Below are positions 11,623 through 22,048 of a stretch of 64,000 nt of DNA, one piece after another. The position numbers and the translations under genes were made by a program. The notes under the pieces were generated by a model that did no database searches, was not told the origin of the DNA, and saw only the letters and a program-made list of their open reading frames with translations. The stretch comes from Siminovitchia fordii DSM 16014 = CIP 108821 (lineage in GTDB: Bacteria; Bacillota; Bacilli; Bacillales; Bacillaceae_C): positions 1 to 64,000 of the forward strand of contig NZ_KB894697.1 of NCBI RefSeq assembly GCF_000374565.1. The letters are read 5' to 3'. Position 1 is the stretch's first letter. Each line of letters starts with the position of its first letter.

Positions 11623-12239
11623 GACAAGTCACTGCAACCGGATCAACCGTGGAGGAAGCAGTACAATCGGCTTTGGCTCAACTAGAATCTACAGAAGAAC
11701 AAGTGGAAGTCAAAATTATTGACGAGGGAAAAAAAGGATTATTCGGACTGTTTGGATCACGCCCGGTTGTCGTTGAAGTGACGGCAAAACCGGGCGCTGT
11801 CGAATCAGCGAAGAAATTTTTACAAAACATTGTAAAAAATATGGGCATTGATGCTGAAATTGACATTGACGAAAAAGACGGGCGTAACGTTATGTTCAAT
11901 ATTTCAGGAGAAAAAATGGGGTTGCTGATCGGAAAAAGAGGGCAAACGCTTAATGCGTTGCAATACTTGACACAACTTGTAGCCAACCGTCATTCTACCC
12001 ATTACGTAAGAGTGATTCTGAATCCTGAGGATTACAGGGAAAGACGTAAAGAAACGCTCGTACGTCTTGCCGAAAGGCTGGCATCCAAAGCAAAGCAGCT
12101 CGGTGAGCCAGTTTCACTGGAGCCTATGCCTAATTACGAACGAAAAATTATACATACAGTACTTGCTGAAAACGAAGATATCGAAACGGTTTCCAAAGGG
12201 GAAGAGCCGAATCGATATGTCGTCATCCAGCCGAAATGA
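11619..12239 (+). CDS. jag: RNA-binding protein Jag/KhpB
   Basis: Jag (KhpB, also called EloR in streptococci) is an RNA-binding protein that pairs with KhpA and influences cell elongation and sporulation. The 206-residue protein has an N-terminal Jag domain (1-50; the KKGLFGLFG motif), a type II KH domain with [17 protein letters not shown] near residues 107-123, and a C-terminal R3H domain ending in [10 protein letters not shown]. The GTG start overlaps the yidC stop by four bases. A terminator follows immediately. Confidence 0.95.
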   Translation: MRQVTATGSTVEEAVQSALAQLESTEEQVEVKIIDEGKKGLFGLFGSRPVVVEVTAKPGAVESAKKFLQNIVKNMGIDAEIDIDEKDGRNVMFNISGEKMGLLIGKRGQTLNALQYLTQLVANRHSTHYVRVILNPEDYRERRKETLVRLAERLASKAKQLGEPVSLEPMPNYERKIIHTVLAENEDIETVSKGEEPNRYVVIQPK

Positions 12240-12269
12240 CATCTCCCAAATGAGGAGATGTTTTTTTGT
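12239..12269 (+). terminator. Intrinsic terminator after jag
   Basis: ACATCTCC pairs with GGAGATGT around CAAATGA and is followed by a run of T. It overlaps the last base of the jag stop codon. Confidence 0.9.
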
Positions 12270-12627
12270 GGTTATTATGATGATTATGCGGCCAATCAAT
12301 TGTCTAATGGGACAAATTGGGCTTTTAAAATGGTTTCAAGTGGATCCTGGTCCTGCAAAAGAGATTAATGCTTCCTTAATAGGACTCTTAACACGAAAAA
12401 GCTTCTGAAAAGAATTTAGGAACCTGGCCAAGTGGCGAAACCATAAATTCATAATCAAGACCAGCACGAGCAACATGTTGTTGATTGATCATCAGGATAG
12501 TCCCAATGACCTATCACGGCACTAAGAAAAGGCTGCTTGCGTCACATTTGCTAAAGGAAAAGAATGGGCTGTATCATCGCTCTGTGTTCTTTTTATTTTT
12601 TGGAAAAAACGTAATTGCACTGCGTTG

Positions 12628-12733
12628 TTATTCACATGTGGATAAGTTAAAATAAAGAGTACGGCTTTTCGCTTGTGGATAGAACCGGATGTTTAGGAAT
12701 GAAAGGCTTTGTGGATTATTTAGATGTGGAATC
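12628..12733. promoter_or_regulatory. DnaA-box cluster in the jag-mnmE intergenic region
   Basis: Two perfect DnaA boxes abut head to head: TTATTCACA (12628-12636, plus) and TTATCCACA (12637-12645, minus). Three weaker minus-strand boxes follow at 12674-12682 (CTATCCACA), 12710-12718 (TAATCCACA) and 12725-12733 (GATTCCACA). The cluster ends 34 bases before mnmE, so DnaA may also affect mnmE transcription. The rest of this gap (12270-12627) shows no gene I can support. Confidence 0.75.
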
Positions 12734-12767
12734 AATTTAAATATATATTTTTTAAGAAGTGGTGAAC

Positions 12768-14156
12768 ATGATGGATTTTGATACAATAGCAGCAATATCC
12801 ACGCCGCTTGGCGAAGGCGGAATCGCCATTGTACGGATCAGCGGGGAGGAAGCAGTTGATATAGCGGATAAAATCTTTCGAAGCGCAAGCGGAAAGAGGT
12901 TGAAAGAGGTCGCTTCCCATACGATTCATTATGGACGGCTTATCCGGCCTAAAACAGAGGAAATGATAGAGGAAGTAATGGTAAGCGTCATGAGGGCCCC
13001 CCGGACCTATACAAAAGAGGACGTAGTGGAAATCAATTGCCACGGAGGGATGGTATCCGTCAACCGAGTTCTACAGCTTGTTTTAAACAATGGGGCTGCA
13101 CTTGCGGAACCTGGGGAATTTACGAAAAGGGCATTTCTTAATGGAAGAATTGATTTATCCCAGGCAGAAGCTGTAATGGATCTGATTCGTGCGAAAACGG
13201 ATAAGGCGATGAATGTGGCTTTGGATCAAATGGAAGGGCGTCTTTCCAAATTAATTAATTCCTTGCGCCAGGAAATACTAGAAACCCTTGCGCATGTGGA
13301 AGTGAACATTGACTATCCTGAATATGATGATGTGGAAGAAATGACACACCGTATGTTGACAGAAAAAGCGGAACATATTCAAAAAGAGATAATCAAATTA
13401 CTAAAAACGGCTGAACAAGGTAAAATATTGCGTGAAGGATTGTCGACGGCCATTATCGGCCGGCCGAATGTCGGCAAGTCATCATTGTTGAACAGCCTTG
13501 TTCAGGAAAATAAAGCGATCGTTACAGATATCCCGGGAACAACAAGGGATGTCATTGAAGAATATGTGAATGTCCGCGGAGTACCTTTGCATCTTGTAGA
13601 CACAGCGGGCATAAGGGAAACGGAAGATATAGTGGAAAGAATCGGTGTCGAGAGGTCAAGAAAGGTTCTCAAGGAAGCGGATCTCATTTTACTTGTACTG
13701 AATTCGGCTGAACCGTTCACTCCGGAAGATGAACAGTTATTTGCGGCAGTGGAAGGTATGGAAGTAATCGTGATTGTCAATAAAGCAGATCTGCCAAGGA
13801 AAATAGATATGGAGCAGGTTAAGAAAGCAGCCGGCAAACATAAAGTTATTACCACTTCCTTGCGTCAGGAAGAAGGAATTGATGATCTGGAACAGGCGAT
13901 TGCGGATATGTTCTTCCGTGGGGAATTGGAAGCCGGCGATATCACGTATGTATCTAACAGCCGTCATATTGCTCTTCTGTACCAGGCGCTTCAGGCCATC
14001 GAAGATGTACAGGAGGGTATTGCAGCAGGTACTCCGATTGATATAGTCCAAATCGATATGACGCGAACATGGGAACTGCTTGGAGAGATTATAGGAGACA
14101 CGGTACAGGATAGTTTGATTGATCAGCTATTCTCCCAGTTTTGTTTAGGTAAATAA
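12768..14156 (+). CDS. mnmE: tRNA modification GTPase MnmE
   Basis: MnmE acts with MnmG to install the carboxymethylaminomethyl group on uridine 34 of certain tRNAs. It has an N-terminal tetrahydrofolate-binding domain beginning [21 protein letters not shown], then a helical domain. Inserted in that is a G domain with G1 GRPNVGKSS, the G3 sequence DTAG and G4 NKAD, and the protein ends in the catalytic Cys motif CLGK. In-frame GTG codons lie upstream at 12759 and 12762, but the ATG at 12768 follows AGTGGTG and gives about 462 residues, near the usual 459. It is 19 bases upstream of mnmG. Confidence 0.96.
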   Translation: MMDFDTIAAISTPLGEGGIAIVRISGEEAVDIADKIFRSASGKRLKEVASHTIHYGRLIRPKTEEMIEEVMVSVMRAPRTYTKEDVVEINCHGGMVSVNRVLQLVLNNGAALAEPGEFTKRAFLNGRIDLSQAEAVMDLIRAKTDKAMNVALDQMEGRLSKLINSLRQEILETLAHVEVNIDYPEYDDVEEMTHRMLTEKAEHIQKEIIKLLKTAEQGKILREGLSTAIIGRPNVGKSSLLNSLVQENKAIVTDIPGTTRDVIEEYVNVRGVPLHLVDTAGIRETEDIVERIGVERSRKVLKEADLILLVLNSAEPFTPEDEQLFAAVEGMEVIVIVNKADLPRKIDMEQVKKAAGKHKVITTSLRQEEGIDDLEQAIADMFFRGELEAGDITYVSNSRHIALLYQALQAIEDVQEGIAAGTPIDIVQIDMTRTWELLGEIIGDTVQDSLIDQLFSQFCLGK

Positions 14157-14175
14157 ATTAAAGGAGGTTAATGAC

Positions 14176-16071
14176 ATGCAGCAATTTGAAGCAGGCCAAT
14201 ATGACGTCATCGTAGTGGGAGCGGGGCATGCGGGCTGTGAAGCGGGCCTGGCGGCCGCCAGAATGGGGGCCAAGGTGTTGATGATCACGATCAACCTGGA
14301 TATGGTCGCTTTCATGCCGTGCAATCCGTCTATCGGAGGTCCGGCTAAAGGGGTTGTCGTCAGAGAAATTGATGCACTTGGCGGTGAAATGGGAAAAAAC
14401 ATCGACAAAACCGCTATTCAAATCAGGATGTTGAATACAGGAAAAGGGCCGGCAGTTCAGGCTTTGCGCGCTCAAGCCGACAAATTCCAGTACCAGCATG
14501 AAATGAAAAATACACTTGAAAATGAGCCGAACCTTACATTGCATCAGGGAATGGTCGACGAGCTGCTTGTGGAAGACGGAGTGTGCAAAGGTGTCATCAC
14601 GATGACAGGAGCCATTTACCGTTCCAAAGCTGTCGTCATCACAACGGGGACATTTTTGCGCGGTGAAATCATTTTGGGTGAATTAAAATATTCTAGCGGT
14701 CCGAACAATCAGCAGCCATCCATCAAGCTGTCTGAACATCTTCAAGAGCTTGGATTTCAAATGGAGCGCTTCAAAACAGGGACTCCCCCGCGTATCAACA
14801 GCCAGACAATCGACTACAGCCTGACGGAAATCCAGCCGGGCGATGAAGAGCCAAGGGCATTCAGCTATGAAACAACAAAAATGATCACAGATCAGCTCCC
14901 TTGTTGGTTGACATATACAAATGAACATACTCACAGGCTGATCGATGAAAATTTGCACCGTTCCCCGATGTTTTCAGGGATGGTCAAAGGGACCGGCGCC
15001 CGTTACTGTCCTTCCATTGAAGACAAGGTCGTCCGTTTCAATGACAAGCCGCGTCATCAGATTTTTCTAGAGCCGGAAGGGCGGCATACGAATGAAGTTT
15101 ATGTTCAGGGTCTTTCAACAAGTTTGCCGGAAGAAATCCAGCATGAACTGCTGAAAACAATCCCTGCGCTCGAAAATGCAAGGATGATGAGGCCGGGATA
15201 TGCCATCGAATATGATGCGATTGTACCTACACAGCTATGGCCTACACTTGAAACGAAAAAGGTTAAAAATCTTTACACAGCAGGACAAATCAATGGAACA
15301 TCCGGTTACGAAGAAGCTGCGGCCCAAGGATTGATGGCTGGGATAAACGCGGCTAGAAATATTCTTGGAAAAGAGGAAGTCATTCTAAGCCGTTCGGATG
15401 CGTATATTGGTGTTCTGATTGACGATCTAGTCACAAAGGGAACGAATGAGCCGTATCGTTTGCTGACTTCACGCGCAGAATACAGGCTATTGCTTCGCCA
15501 AGACAATTGCGATCTTCGTTTGACGGAACTAGGACATGAAATCGGATTAATTTCCCCGGAAAGATATGAGAAATTCACGGAGAAAAAAGCGGATATAGAA
15601 GCGGAAATCAAACGCCTCCAAAAGACCATCCTAAAACCGAACGAGCAAACACAGGCACTCATCCGGGAAGCAGGCGGCAGTGAATTGAAAGACGGGATCC
15701 GTGCATCTGACCTGTTGAAGCGTCCGGAAATGAAATACTCACATATCGTCCAGTTAATACCTGCGGAAAAAGAATTGTCAGAAGATGTGATCGAGCAAGT
15801 GGAAATTCAGATCAAGTATGAAGGTTATATCGAAAAATCTTTGCAGCAGGTCGAAAAACTTAAGAAGCTTGAGAATAAAAAGATCCCCGAAGATATTGAT
15901 TATGATGCGATCAATGGAATTGCAACAGAAGCACGCCAGAAACTGAACAAAGTGCGCCCGCTGTCCATTGCTCAAGCATCCCGTATTTCGGGAGTCAATC
16001 CGGCGGATATTTCCATCCTTTTAGTGTATATTGAGCATGGAAAAATTGCCCGGGTATCGGGAGATGAATGA
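14176..16071 (+). CDS. mnmG: tRNA uridine-5-carboxymethylaminomethyl modification enzyme MnmG (GidA)
   Basis: MnmG is the FAD- and NADH-dependent partner of MnmE. The 631-residue protein begins with an FAD dinucleotide-binding motif [19 protein letters not shown], has the family signatures [12 protein letters not shown] and [11 protein letters not shown]-like KTGTPPRI, and has a second nucleotide motif with [21 protein letters not shown] helical C-terminal domain binds MnmE. Start selection is secure: AAAGGAGGT lies 7 bases before the ATG. It is in an operon with mnmE. The dispersed repeat copy B begins directly after the stop codon. Confidence 0.97.
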   Translation: MQQFEAGQYDVIVVGAGHAGCEAGLAAARMGAKVLMITINLDMVAFMPCNPSIGGPAKGVVVREIDALGGEMGKNIDKTAIQIRMLNTGKGPAVQALRAQADKFQYQHEMKNTLENEPNLTLHQGMVDELLVEDGVCKGVITMTGAIYRSKAVVITTGTFLRGEIILGELKYSSGPNNQQPSIKLSEHLQELGFQMERFKTGTPPRINSQTIDYSLTEIQPGDEEPRAFSYETTKMITDQLPCWLTYTNEHTHRLIDENLHRSPMFSGMVKGTGARYCPSIEDKVVRFNDKPRHQIFLEPEGRHTNEVYVQGLSTSLPEEIQHELLKTIPALENARMMRPGYAIEYDAIVPTQLWPTLETKKVKNLYTAGQINGTSGYEEAAAQGLMAGINAARNILGKEEVILSRSDAYIGVLIDDLVTKGTNEPYRLLTSRAEYRLLLRQDNCDLRLTELGHEIGLISPERYEKFTEKKADIEAEIKRLQKTILKPNEQTQALIREAGGSELKDGIRASDLLKRPEMKYSHIVQLIPAEKELSEDVIEQVEIQIKYEGYIEKSLQQVEKLKKLENKKIPEDIDYDAINGIATEARQKLNKVRPLSIAQASRISGVNPADISILLVYIEHGKIARVSGDE

Positions 16072-16072
16072 T

Positions 16073-16452
16073 TTAAGAAAAGTGTAAGCTCCTACCCATC
16101 GATGTACAGACTGTCCGAAATGCAGAAATGTCCTAGCAAGATCCGGCAAACATAAGAATAAATTCTCGCGAGAAGGCAGTCTTTCATCTGCCATAGGGAA
16201 TAGTAGGCTTTTAAGTTAGAAGGAGAGTCTCTGACGGGGTAGGAAACACAGCGACTGGGGCCGCCTCAGGTCGTATCCTGTCCGTCGGAGGCGATATTTC
16301 CTTATGGGGGGAAAATATCCTCATGTGTATTTTACATAAGTCGGTGTGATGAAACTTATCACAAGGTGATTGTTACAATCTCGGATAAGTTGCACTGCAG
16401 GAGTACATTTAGGCTCGAAGTTTGCCAGTCGATAGGAGCTGGAGTTAGACAA
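16073..16452 (+). repeat. Dispersed structured repeat, copy B (mnmG-rsmG gap)
   Basis: The whole 429-base gap between mnmG and rsmG looks like a degenerate, enlarged member of the dispersed family. It opens with GAAAAGTGTAAGCTCC just after the mnmG stop, has the partial core CAAACATAAGA near 16150, and closes with GATAGGAGCTGGAGTTAGAC (16433-16450). Internally, GACGG-GGTAGGA can pair with TCCTGTCCGTC (about 16233-16288). No open frame in it resembles a protein. Confidence 0.5.
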
Positions 16453-16500
16453 TCATATCTATAAATATAAGTTTTCCAATGCTTAAGAAAGGATCAGCCG

Positions 16501-17217
16501 ATGAATATAGAGCAATTTACGGAACAATTAAAGAACAAAGGAATCGAATTAAGCGCCCGACAGTTGGAGCAATTCGAACTGTACTACAAACTGCTTGTCG
16601 AGTGGAATGAAAAAATGAACCTGACAGCGATCACTGATCGTGATGAAGTCTATTTAAAGCATTTCTATGATTCAGTAACCACAGCTTTTTTTCTCGATTT
16701 ACATCACCCTCTGTCGGTTTGTGATGTGGGAGCAGGCGCCGGATTTCCGAGTATTCCGCTTAAAATCTGTTTCCCGGAAATCAAGGTTGCCATCGTTGAT
16801 TCGTTGAAAAAACGGATCACTTTTTTGAATGAGCTCGCAAAAGAATTGGAGCTTGAAGACACATTCTTTTACCATGACAGGGCGGAAACTTTTGCAAAAA
16901 AAGAAGAATTCCGGGAGCAGTTTGATATAGTGACGGCACGAGCTGTTGCTAGGATGTCCATTTTGACTGAACTTTGCCTGCCGCTCGTCAAGCAGGGTGG
17001 CCTGTTCGTTTCATTAAAAGCGGCCAACGCCAAGGAGGAGCTTGCTGCCAGTAAAAAGGCGATTACACTGCTTGGTGGGAAATTAGCGGATGTCCATTCT
17101 TTTCAACTGCCGATTGAAGAAAGCGAACGAAATATTGTCATTGTGGAAAAGGTGAAAAAAACACCTAATAAATATCCCCGTAAGCCGGGAACTCCAAATA
17201 AAATGCCGCTCGAATAA
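16501..17217 (+). CDS. rsmG: 16S rRNA (guanine527-N7)-methyltransferase RsmG
   Basis: RsmG (GidB) methylates G527 of 16S rRNA using S-adenosylmethionine; loss gives low-level streptomycin resistance in several bacteria. The 238-residue protein has the conserved N-terminal stretch [17 protein letters not shown], the SAM motif [15 protein letters not shown] near residues 75-90 and TARAVARM with VSLKA later. AAAGGAT lies before the ATG. It ends in a basic tail ([13 protein letters not shown]). The gene is in its expected place between mnmG and noc. Confidence 0.97.
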   Translation: MNIEQFTEQLKNKGIELSARQLEQFELYYKLLVEWNEKMNLTAITDRDEVYLKHFYDSVTTAFFLDLHHPLSVCDVGAGAGFPSIPLKICFPEIKVAIVDSLKKRITFLNELAKELELEDTFFYHDRAETFAKKEEFREQFDIVTARAVARMSILTELCLPLVKQGGLFVSLKAANAKEELAASKKAITLLGGKLADVHSFQLPIEESERNIVIVEKVKKTPNKYPRKPGTPNKMPLE

Positions 17218-17494
17218 TTGACGAACTAGGGCCAGTTTAAGTACTTAGTAGATTTGCACCTATCGGATTCAAGGCATGGCTTTTCGAGGACCAAAAGCTG
17301 TCGAAAAAGGATTCACACGATATTCTTGAAAACAGCACTTTTCCTATGATAAATCTACATGGGCCCCAACAGACAGGACGTCCCAGAGCAACTGACATAC
17401 AGGAAGTACTAGTGAAAATTAAGCGATAGGGATGCTGTATTCACAAAATATGGTATGTTCAGATATCGGATAAAGGACAGGTCTGAAGGGTTCT

Positions 17495-17600
17495 TGTCCA
17501 GCTTGGCACTGATATAAAAGCACTCTCGTATTACCTATTTTTTATTTCATTTAAGCTATTCCAGTATGTACGTTGAAGGGCTGGCGCTTACGTTTTTTAA
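17495..17600 (-). repeat. Dispersed structured repeat, copy C (rsmG-noc gap)
   Basis: On the minus strand this runs from AAAAAACGTAAGCGCCAGCC to CAAGCTGGACAAG, i.e. the family's start (AAGCGCAAGCGCC-like) and end (AGCTGGACA). It is short and AT-rich inside. The remaining gap (17218-17494) holds no gene I can support; it includes a GACAGGACGTC word (17376-17386) also present in the repeat at 30064. Confidence 0.45.
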
Positions 17601-17686
17601 ACAGAGCAAAAGTTCGGCAGGAAAAATAGAAGAAAAAATAGTATGATGTATAAAAGGGAGTTACTATTTCAAGGTGGTGTAGAAGG

Positions 17687-18559
17687 ATGAAACATCCTTT
17701 CTCGCGTTTTTTTGGATTGGGTGATAAAGAGCTGCCGGTAGAGAATGAGATAGAGGCAGAAGCAGAGGTAGAGGACCTAGAAGAACGGGAAGAAGTAAGA
17801 ACTATTTCTGTTTCCGCCATTTTTCCGAACCGGTTCCAGCCACGGACCATTTTTGATGATTCAAAGATAGAGGAATTGGCCCGTACGATCCATACACACG
17901 GAATCATCCAGCCGATTGTCGTCAGAGAAGCAGGGAATGAACAATTTGAAATTATAGCAGGCGAACGAAGGTTCCGCGCTGTAAAGATGCTTGGCTGGGA
18001 AGAAATACCCGCTATTATTAAAAATTTGAATGATACCGAGACAGCCTCCGTCGCACTGATTGAAAACCTGCAAAGGGAGGAATTGACTCCGATTGAGGAA
18101 GCCATAGCATATGGAAAGTTGTTGGAACTTCATAATTTGACCCAAGAAGCGTTGGCCCAGAGGCTTGGCAAAGGCCAATCCACTGTGGCAAACAAACTTC
18201 GACTTCTTAAGCTTCCGGAAGAAATACAGGAAGGACTCTTAAAAAAAGAAATTACCGAGCGCCATGCTCGTGCTCTAATTCCATTAAAAGAAGCGGATAA
18301 ACAAATTAAATTGATGGAAATGATCATTGAAAAAAATTTAAATGTCAAACAGACAGAAGAGCAAGTAACCAAAATGCTTTCTGCTGAAAAGCCCAAGCCG
18401 GCAAAAAGACAGAAAGCCATCAGCAAAGATATGAGGATTGCCGTCAATACGATTCGCCAGTCCCTTTCAATGGTGGCTGACACTGGAATTAAGCTGGATT
18501 CCACGGAGGAAGATTTTGATCAATATTATCAAATCACTATTAAAATTCCAAAAAAATAA
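17687..18559 (+). CDS. noc: Nucleoid occlusion protein Noc
   Basis: Noc is a ParB-family CTPase that binds NBS sites, spreads on DNA and blocks division-septum assembly over the nucleoid. The 290-residue protein begins with an amphipathic membrane-targeting stretch ([15 protein letters not shown]), expected for Noc. The ParB CTP-binding boxes follow: [11 protein letters not shown] and [14 protein letters not shown]. Then come the helix-turn-helix [23 protein letters not shown] and a C-terminal dimerisation domain. Paralogy to spo0J about 1.8 kb downstream is evident. I found no NBS consensus (ATTTCCCGGGAAAT) in the window. Confidence 0.95.
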   Translation: MKHPFSRFFGLGDKELPVENEIEAEAEVEDLEEREEVRTISVSAIFPNRFQPRTIFDDSKIEELARTIHTHGIIQPIVVREAGNEQFEIIAGERRFRAVKMLGWEEIPAIIKNLNDTETASVALIENLQREELTPIEEAIAYGKLLELHNLTQEALAQRLGKGQSTVANKLRLLKLPEEIQEGLLKKEITERHARALIPLKEADKQIKLMEMIIEKNLNVKQTEEQVTKMLSAEKPKPAKRQKAISKDMRIAVNTIRQSLSMVADTGIKLDSTEEDFDQYYQITIKIPKK

Positions 18560-18739
18560 GAAGTTTGGGTTTATTTGCCCTCAGTTTTAATTAGGCTTAA
18601 TTATTAAAGTAAATTTTAATATTTTGTATTCCTTTCGGATAGATTAGAATCCTGATAATGTATTTATCAGGATTCCTTAATTGTGTAAATGAAAACCATT
18701 CGTTAGGCGTATGGTTCCGGATAGCTTATAGCGAGTTAT

Positions 18740-19410
18740 TAAAAAAGCCACTCCTGGTGTTACAATAAATTTTGGTTCGCCAACCAAATTATGTAACAAG
18801 GAGGGGCTTATTATCTCTTCTGGCGTAAGCAGTTAAGCACATACGAAATGGAATTGTAAGTATCACATAGTTTTTGCACCCAAACATAGAAGGCAGATTA
18901 TTTATGGGAAACTAAAATAAGATATAGGACAAATATTACGGCAATTATGTGAAAGAAAAGGCGTAAAAATTATTGAAGCTACGGCATGTAAAGATCATAT
19001 TCATATGTTGGTGAGATTCCGCTGAAAATAAGTGCCTCTTCTTTCGTGGGATATTTAAAGGGAAAAAGCAGCTTAATGATTTTTGACCGGCATGCCAATT
19101 TAAAATATCGGTATGGGGATAGGAAATTTTGGTGTATATGTTGATACAGTAGGAAGAAATAAGAAAGTAATTGAAGAGTACATTCAAAAACAAATACAAG
19201 AAGATAGAGGTCGCATAACAATTAAGTATGGCGAAATTCAGCGATCCGTTTACTGGTGAAGAAGTAAAGAGAAAAAATAAAAAGAAATAGGAGAACCCTT
19301 TAAGTGTTAGCCGGAAGAGTAGTGCGGTTGACGAACCTTTCAGTGCACTTTTAGGGCTGGCCAGCAGAGCAAACCATCCGTTCACACGGGTGGTTTTGAT
19401 TTGTTTATAA
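18740..19410 (+). mobile_element. Decayed IS200-type insertion sequence (noc-soj gap)
   Basis: The element opens with a long imperfect hairpin (18745-18809): AAGCC-CTCCT and GTTAC arms pair with GTAAC, AAGGAG and GGCTT, with an inner TTTGGTT/AACCAAA stem. IS200-group elements carry such a structure ahead of tnpA. It contains a broken tnpA (18813-19290). It ends near a right-end hairpin AAACCATCCG/CGGGTGGTTT (19371-19396). The element separates noc from soj, which are normally close neighbours. The flanks 18560-18739 show nothing else; 19411-19610 would hold the soj promoter. Confidence 0.75.
18813..19290 (+). pseudogene. tnpA: IS200/IS605-family Y1 transposase TnpA, degenerate
   Basis: Translated in pieces, the segment gives TnpA blocks: a start-like SSGV region with the ATG changed to ATC, KWNCKYHI-type sequence, then ERKGVKIIEATACKDHIHML with the HUH motif (HIH), SSFVGYLKGKSSLMIFDRH, and the tyrosine region VDTVGRNKKVIEEYIQKQ. 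Several frameshifts and stops separate these blocks: after SLA, before the HUH region, after LVRIPLK and between FWC and the YVDTVG block. The conserved CRGYY stretch next to the catalytic tyrosine is damaged. It cannot make an active transposase. Confidence 0.85.
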
Positions 19411-19610
19411 GAGATGGGATACTGACTCTATTTTTAGAGGATGATTGATAGGAGTTTTTATACTTATGAACCTCCCATACATGAGCTTTTTTCTACGAAA
19501 AAAATGATACTTGAAATATTTTAGGATATGAGATTAAATGCGGAGTATTATTTGTTAAAATAGATTAGGTGCGAACAATTTTCGGAGGAAGTAAGGGGTA
19601 GGTGAAATTG

Positions 19611-20372
19611 TTGGGAAAGATCATTTCCATAGCCAACCAAAAAGGGGGCGTCGGCAAAACGACAACCTCTATAAATTTAGGGGCCTGTTTGGCTTACATC
19701 GGAAAAAAGGTACTAATTGTAGATATAGATCCGCAAGGAAATGCGACAAGCGGAGCGGGAATTGATAAAGGGGATGTCAATGAATGCGTGTATGACGTGC
19801 TCGTTGATGATACGGATATTAAAAAGGTGATCCAAGAGACTGCAGTGGAAAATCTGTCGGTAGTCCCGTCAACCATTCAACTGGCGGGTGCTGAAATTGA
19901 ACTTGTTCCGACTATTTCAAGGGAAGTCCGTTTGAAACGGGCTTTGGACGAAGTAAAGGACCAATATGATTTTATTCTGATAGACTGCCCTCCTTCGCTC
20001 GGATTGCTGACAATCAATGCCTTGACGGCATCGGACTCAGTCTTGATCCCAGTACAATGTGAATATTATGCACTGGAAGGGCTAAGCCAGCTTTTAAATA
20101 CGGTTCGGCTAGTACAAAAACATTTAAATCAAGATCTTATGATAGAAGGTGTACTCCTTACTATGCTGGATGCCCGGACAAATCTTGGTCTCCAAGTGAT
20201 TCAGGAAGTGAAGAAATACTTTCAAAATAAGGTATATCAAACGGTGATTCCAAGAAATATACGTCTGAGTGAAGCGCCTAGTCACGGGCAGCCGATCATC
20301 ATTTACGATCCAAGGTCAAGGGGAGCGGAAGTTTACTTAGAACTCGCAAAGGAAGTGGCTGAAGTTGGCTAA
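19611..20372 (+). CDS. soj: Chromosome-partitioning ATPase Soj (ParA)
   Basis: Soj is a ParA-type ATPase that, with Spo0J, controls origin segregation and modulates DnaA activity. The protein begins MGKIISIANQKGGVGKTTTS with the deviant Walker A (KGGVGKTT), continues with Walker A' LIVDIDPQGNAT and has the DCPPSLGLLTINAL motif. An in-frame GTG lies at 19602, but AGGTG precedes the TTG at 19611 by six bases and gives 253 residues, the B. subtilis length. Its end overlaps the spo0J start by eight bases. Confidence 0.96.
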   Translation: MGKIISIANQKGGVGKTTTSINLGACLAYIGKKVLIVDIDPQGNATSGAGIDKGDVNECVYDVLVDDTDIKKVIQETAVENLSVVPSTIQLAGAEIELVPTISREVRLKRALDEVKDQYDFILIDCPPSLGLLTINALTASDSVLIPVQCEYYALEGLSQLLNTVRLVQKHLNQDLMIEGVLLTMLDARTNLGLQVIQEVKKYFQNKVYQTVIPRNIRLSEAPSHGQPIIIYDPRSRGAEVYLELAKEVAEVG

Positions 20373-21219
20373 AGGACTGGGAAAAGGCATTAATGCTTTG
20401 TTTGCGAACATAGATGTGGATGTGGGGAAAGAGGAGACGGTGCGAGAAATTCAATTGAACGAAATTGTGCCTAATCCCTACCAGCCACGGAAGGTTTTTT
20501 CCGCCGAAGCAATTAATGAGCTGAAGGATTCTATTGAGGAACATGGTATTTTACAGCCGATCATCGTAAGAAAAAGCGGAAAAGGGTACGAAATTGTTGC
20601 GGGAGAAAGACGGTTTCGTGCAGCAAAAGCAGCTCATTTAAAAAGAATTCCTGCAGTGGTAAGAGAGTTTAATGATTCCCAAATGATGGAGCTTGCTGTC
20701 TTGGAAAACCTTCAGCGGGAAGATTTGACGCCAATGGAAGAAGCGGCTGCCTACCAAACATTGATGGACAAGCTCGGTGTTACGCAGGAAGATCTTGCCA
20801 AAAGGCTGGGCAAAAGCAGACCTTATATTGCCAATCATGTCAGGCTGCTTACACTGCCGCCAAAAATCCAAAAGCTCATTACAGAAGGAAAATTATCCAT
20901 GGGTCATGGCAGGACATTGCTTGGGCTCAAACAGAAAAACAAGATGGTTTCTGTCGCTGAACAAGTGATAAAAGAAGGATTGAATGTTCGCCAGTTAGAA
21001 AGGCTGATCCAAAAAATAAATGAAAATGTTCCACGTGAAACAAAAAAGAAAACTATTAAAAAAGACGTTTTTATTAGGGAAAGAGAAGACCTTTTGAGAG
21101 AAAAGTTTGGAACCACCGTTACTATAAGTCAAACAAAGAAGAAGGGGAAGATTGAAATCGAATTCCTTTCTCCGGAAGATCTGGAACGTATTTTGGAAAT
21201 AATGGAGTTAAGCGAGTAA
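20365..21219 (+). CDS. spo0J: Chromosome-partitioning protein Spo0J (ParB)
   Basis: Spo0J is a CTP-dependent DNA clamp that loads at parS, spreads, recruits SMC-condensin and stimulates Soj ATPase. The 284-residue protein has Box I NPYQPRK, Box [14 protein letters not shown] (CTP binding), a helix-turn-helix with VTQEDLAKRLGKSRPYIANHVRLL, and a lysine-rich linker before the dimerisation tail. It starts with TTG inside the soj coding sequence, implying translational coupling. A perfect parS site lies inside the gene (21027-21042). Confidence 0.96.
   Translation: MAKGLGKGINALFANIDVDVGKEETVREIQLNEIVPNPYQPRKVFSAEAINELKDSIEEHGILQPIIVRKSGKGYEIVAGERRFRAAKAAHLKRIPAVVREFNDSQMMELAVLENLQREDLTPMEEAAAYQTLMDKLGVTQEDLAKRLGKSRPYIANHVRLLTLPPKIQKLITEGKLSMGHGRTLLGLKQKNKMVSVAEQVIKEGLNVRQLERLIQKINENVPRETKKKTIKKDVFIREREDLLREKFGTTVTISQTKKKGKIEIEFLSPEDLERILEIMELSE
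21027..21042 (+). promoter_or_regulatory. parS: parS site inside spo0J
   Basis: TGTTCCACGTGAAACA matches the 16-bp Bacillus parS consensus exactly. B. subtilis also carries a parS within its spo0J gene. Confidence 0.95.
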
Positions 21220-21258
21220 ACAGATGCTTCTTCATTATAGGAAGAGTCGGGTGAATTC

Positions 21259-21975
21259 ATGGTTTTAATGGGCACGATTATCAATGGAATCTGTATTATC
21301 ATCGGGACGCTTCTTGGAAGATTCCTCCAATCCATTCCGGAAAAAATGAAGGAAACGGTCATGTATGGAATAGGATTGGCAGTCATTGTTCTCGGGCTGC
21401 AAATGGGGTTTAAGAGTGATAACTTTTTAATTGTTATCATTAGTCTTGTTGTTGGTGCAGTACTGGGTGAATGGTGGGCGCTCGATGATAAGCTTGTTGC
21501 TGTGGGCAAATGGCTGGAAAAAAGGATAGGATCAGGTGGCACTGGGAGTATCGCTCAGGGATTTGTCACTGCCACGCTGATTTTTGTGATTGGAGCTATG
21601 GCAATTATTGGTGCGCTTGACAGCGGAATCCGGAATGATCACAATGTGTTGTATACGAAGGCAATCATTGATGGATTCACTGCCCTCATTTTATCGACGA
21701 CACTTGGAATAGGAGTCATTTTTTCTGTCATCCCAGTCGTTCTTTATCAGGGGACGATCGCTTTGTTTGCGACTCAGATAAATCGGCTTGTACCCCAAGA
21801 ATTAATGGATGTTTTTATACTGGAAATGACAGCAACCGGTGGAATCATGATTTTCGCAATCGGCCTGAATTTGGTTGGCTTGACGAAAATTCGCGTGGCA
21901 AACTTGCTGCCAAGCATTCTGGTAGTGGCAGTGATCGTAACAATAATGCATATATACCATGTGAAAATAATGTAA
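21259..21975 (+). CDS. DUF554 family membrane protein
   Basis: The 238-residue hydrophobic protein matches the DUF554 family (YdfK/YqgA-like), whose function is unknown. About six or seven membrane segments are visible, including GTIINGICIIIGTLLGRFL at the start and conserved glycine-rich segments such as FVTATLIFVIGAMAIIGALDSG and LSTTLGIGVIFSVIPV. It follows spo0J by 39 bases on the same strand and ends at a terminator shared with convergent yyaC. Confidence 0.85.
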   Translation: MVLMGTIINGICIIIGTLLGRFLQSIPEKMKETVMYGIGLAVIVLGLQMGFKSDNFLIVIISLVVGAVLGEWWALDDKLVAVGKWLEKRIGSGGTGSIAQGFVTATLIFVIGAMAIIGALDSGIRNDHNVLYTKAIIDGFTALILSTTLGIGVIFSVIPVVLYQGTIALFATQINRLVPQELMDVFILEMTATGGIMIFAIGLNLVGLTKIRVANLLPSILVVAVIVTIMHIYHVKIM

Positions 21976-22009
21976 AAGAAACAGGAACGAAGGCACCTGT
22001 TTCTTTTTT
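21974..22009. terminator. Bidirectional terminator between the DUF554 gene and yyaC
   Basis: AAAAGAAACAGG pairs perfectly with CCTGTTTCTTTT around a ten-base loop, with T-runs on both strands. It lies between convergent genes. Confidence 0.85.
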
Positions 22010-22048
22010 ATTTTATTAGGGGTCTAACCCCATTTTAACCCCTTTTCG

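Noticed and set aside
17000-22000. Noc-binding sites near noc/soj/spo0J
   Set aside because: No match to the ATTTCCCGGGAAAT consensus was seen.
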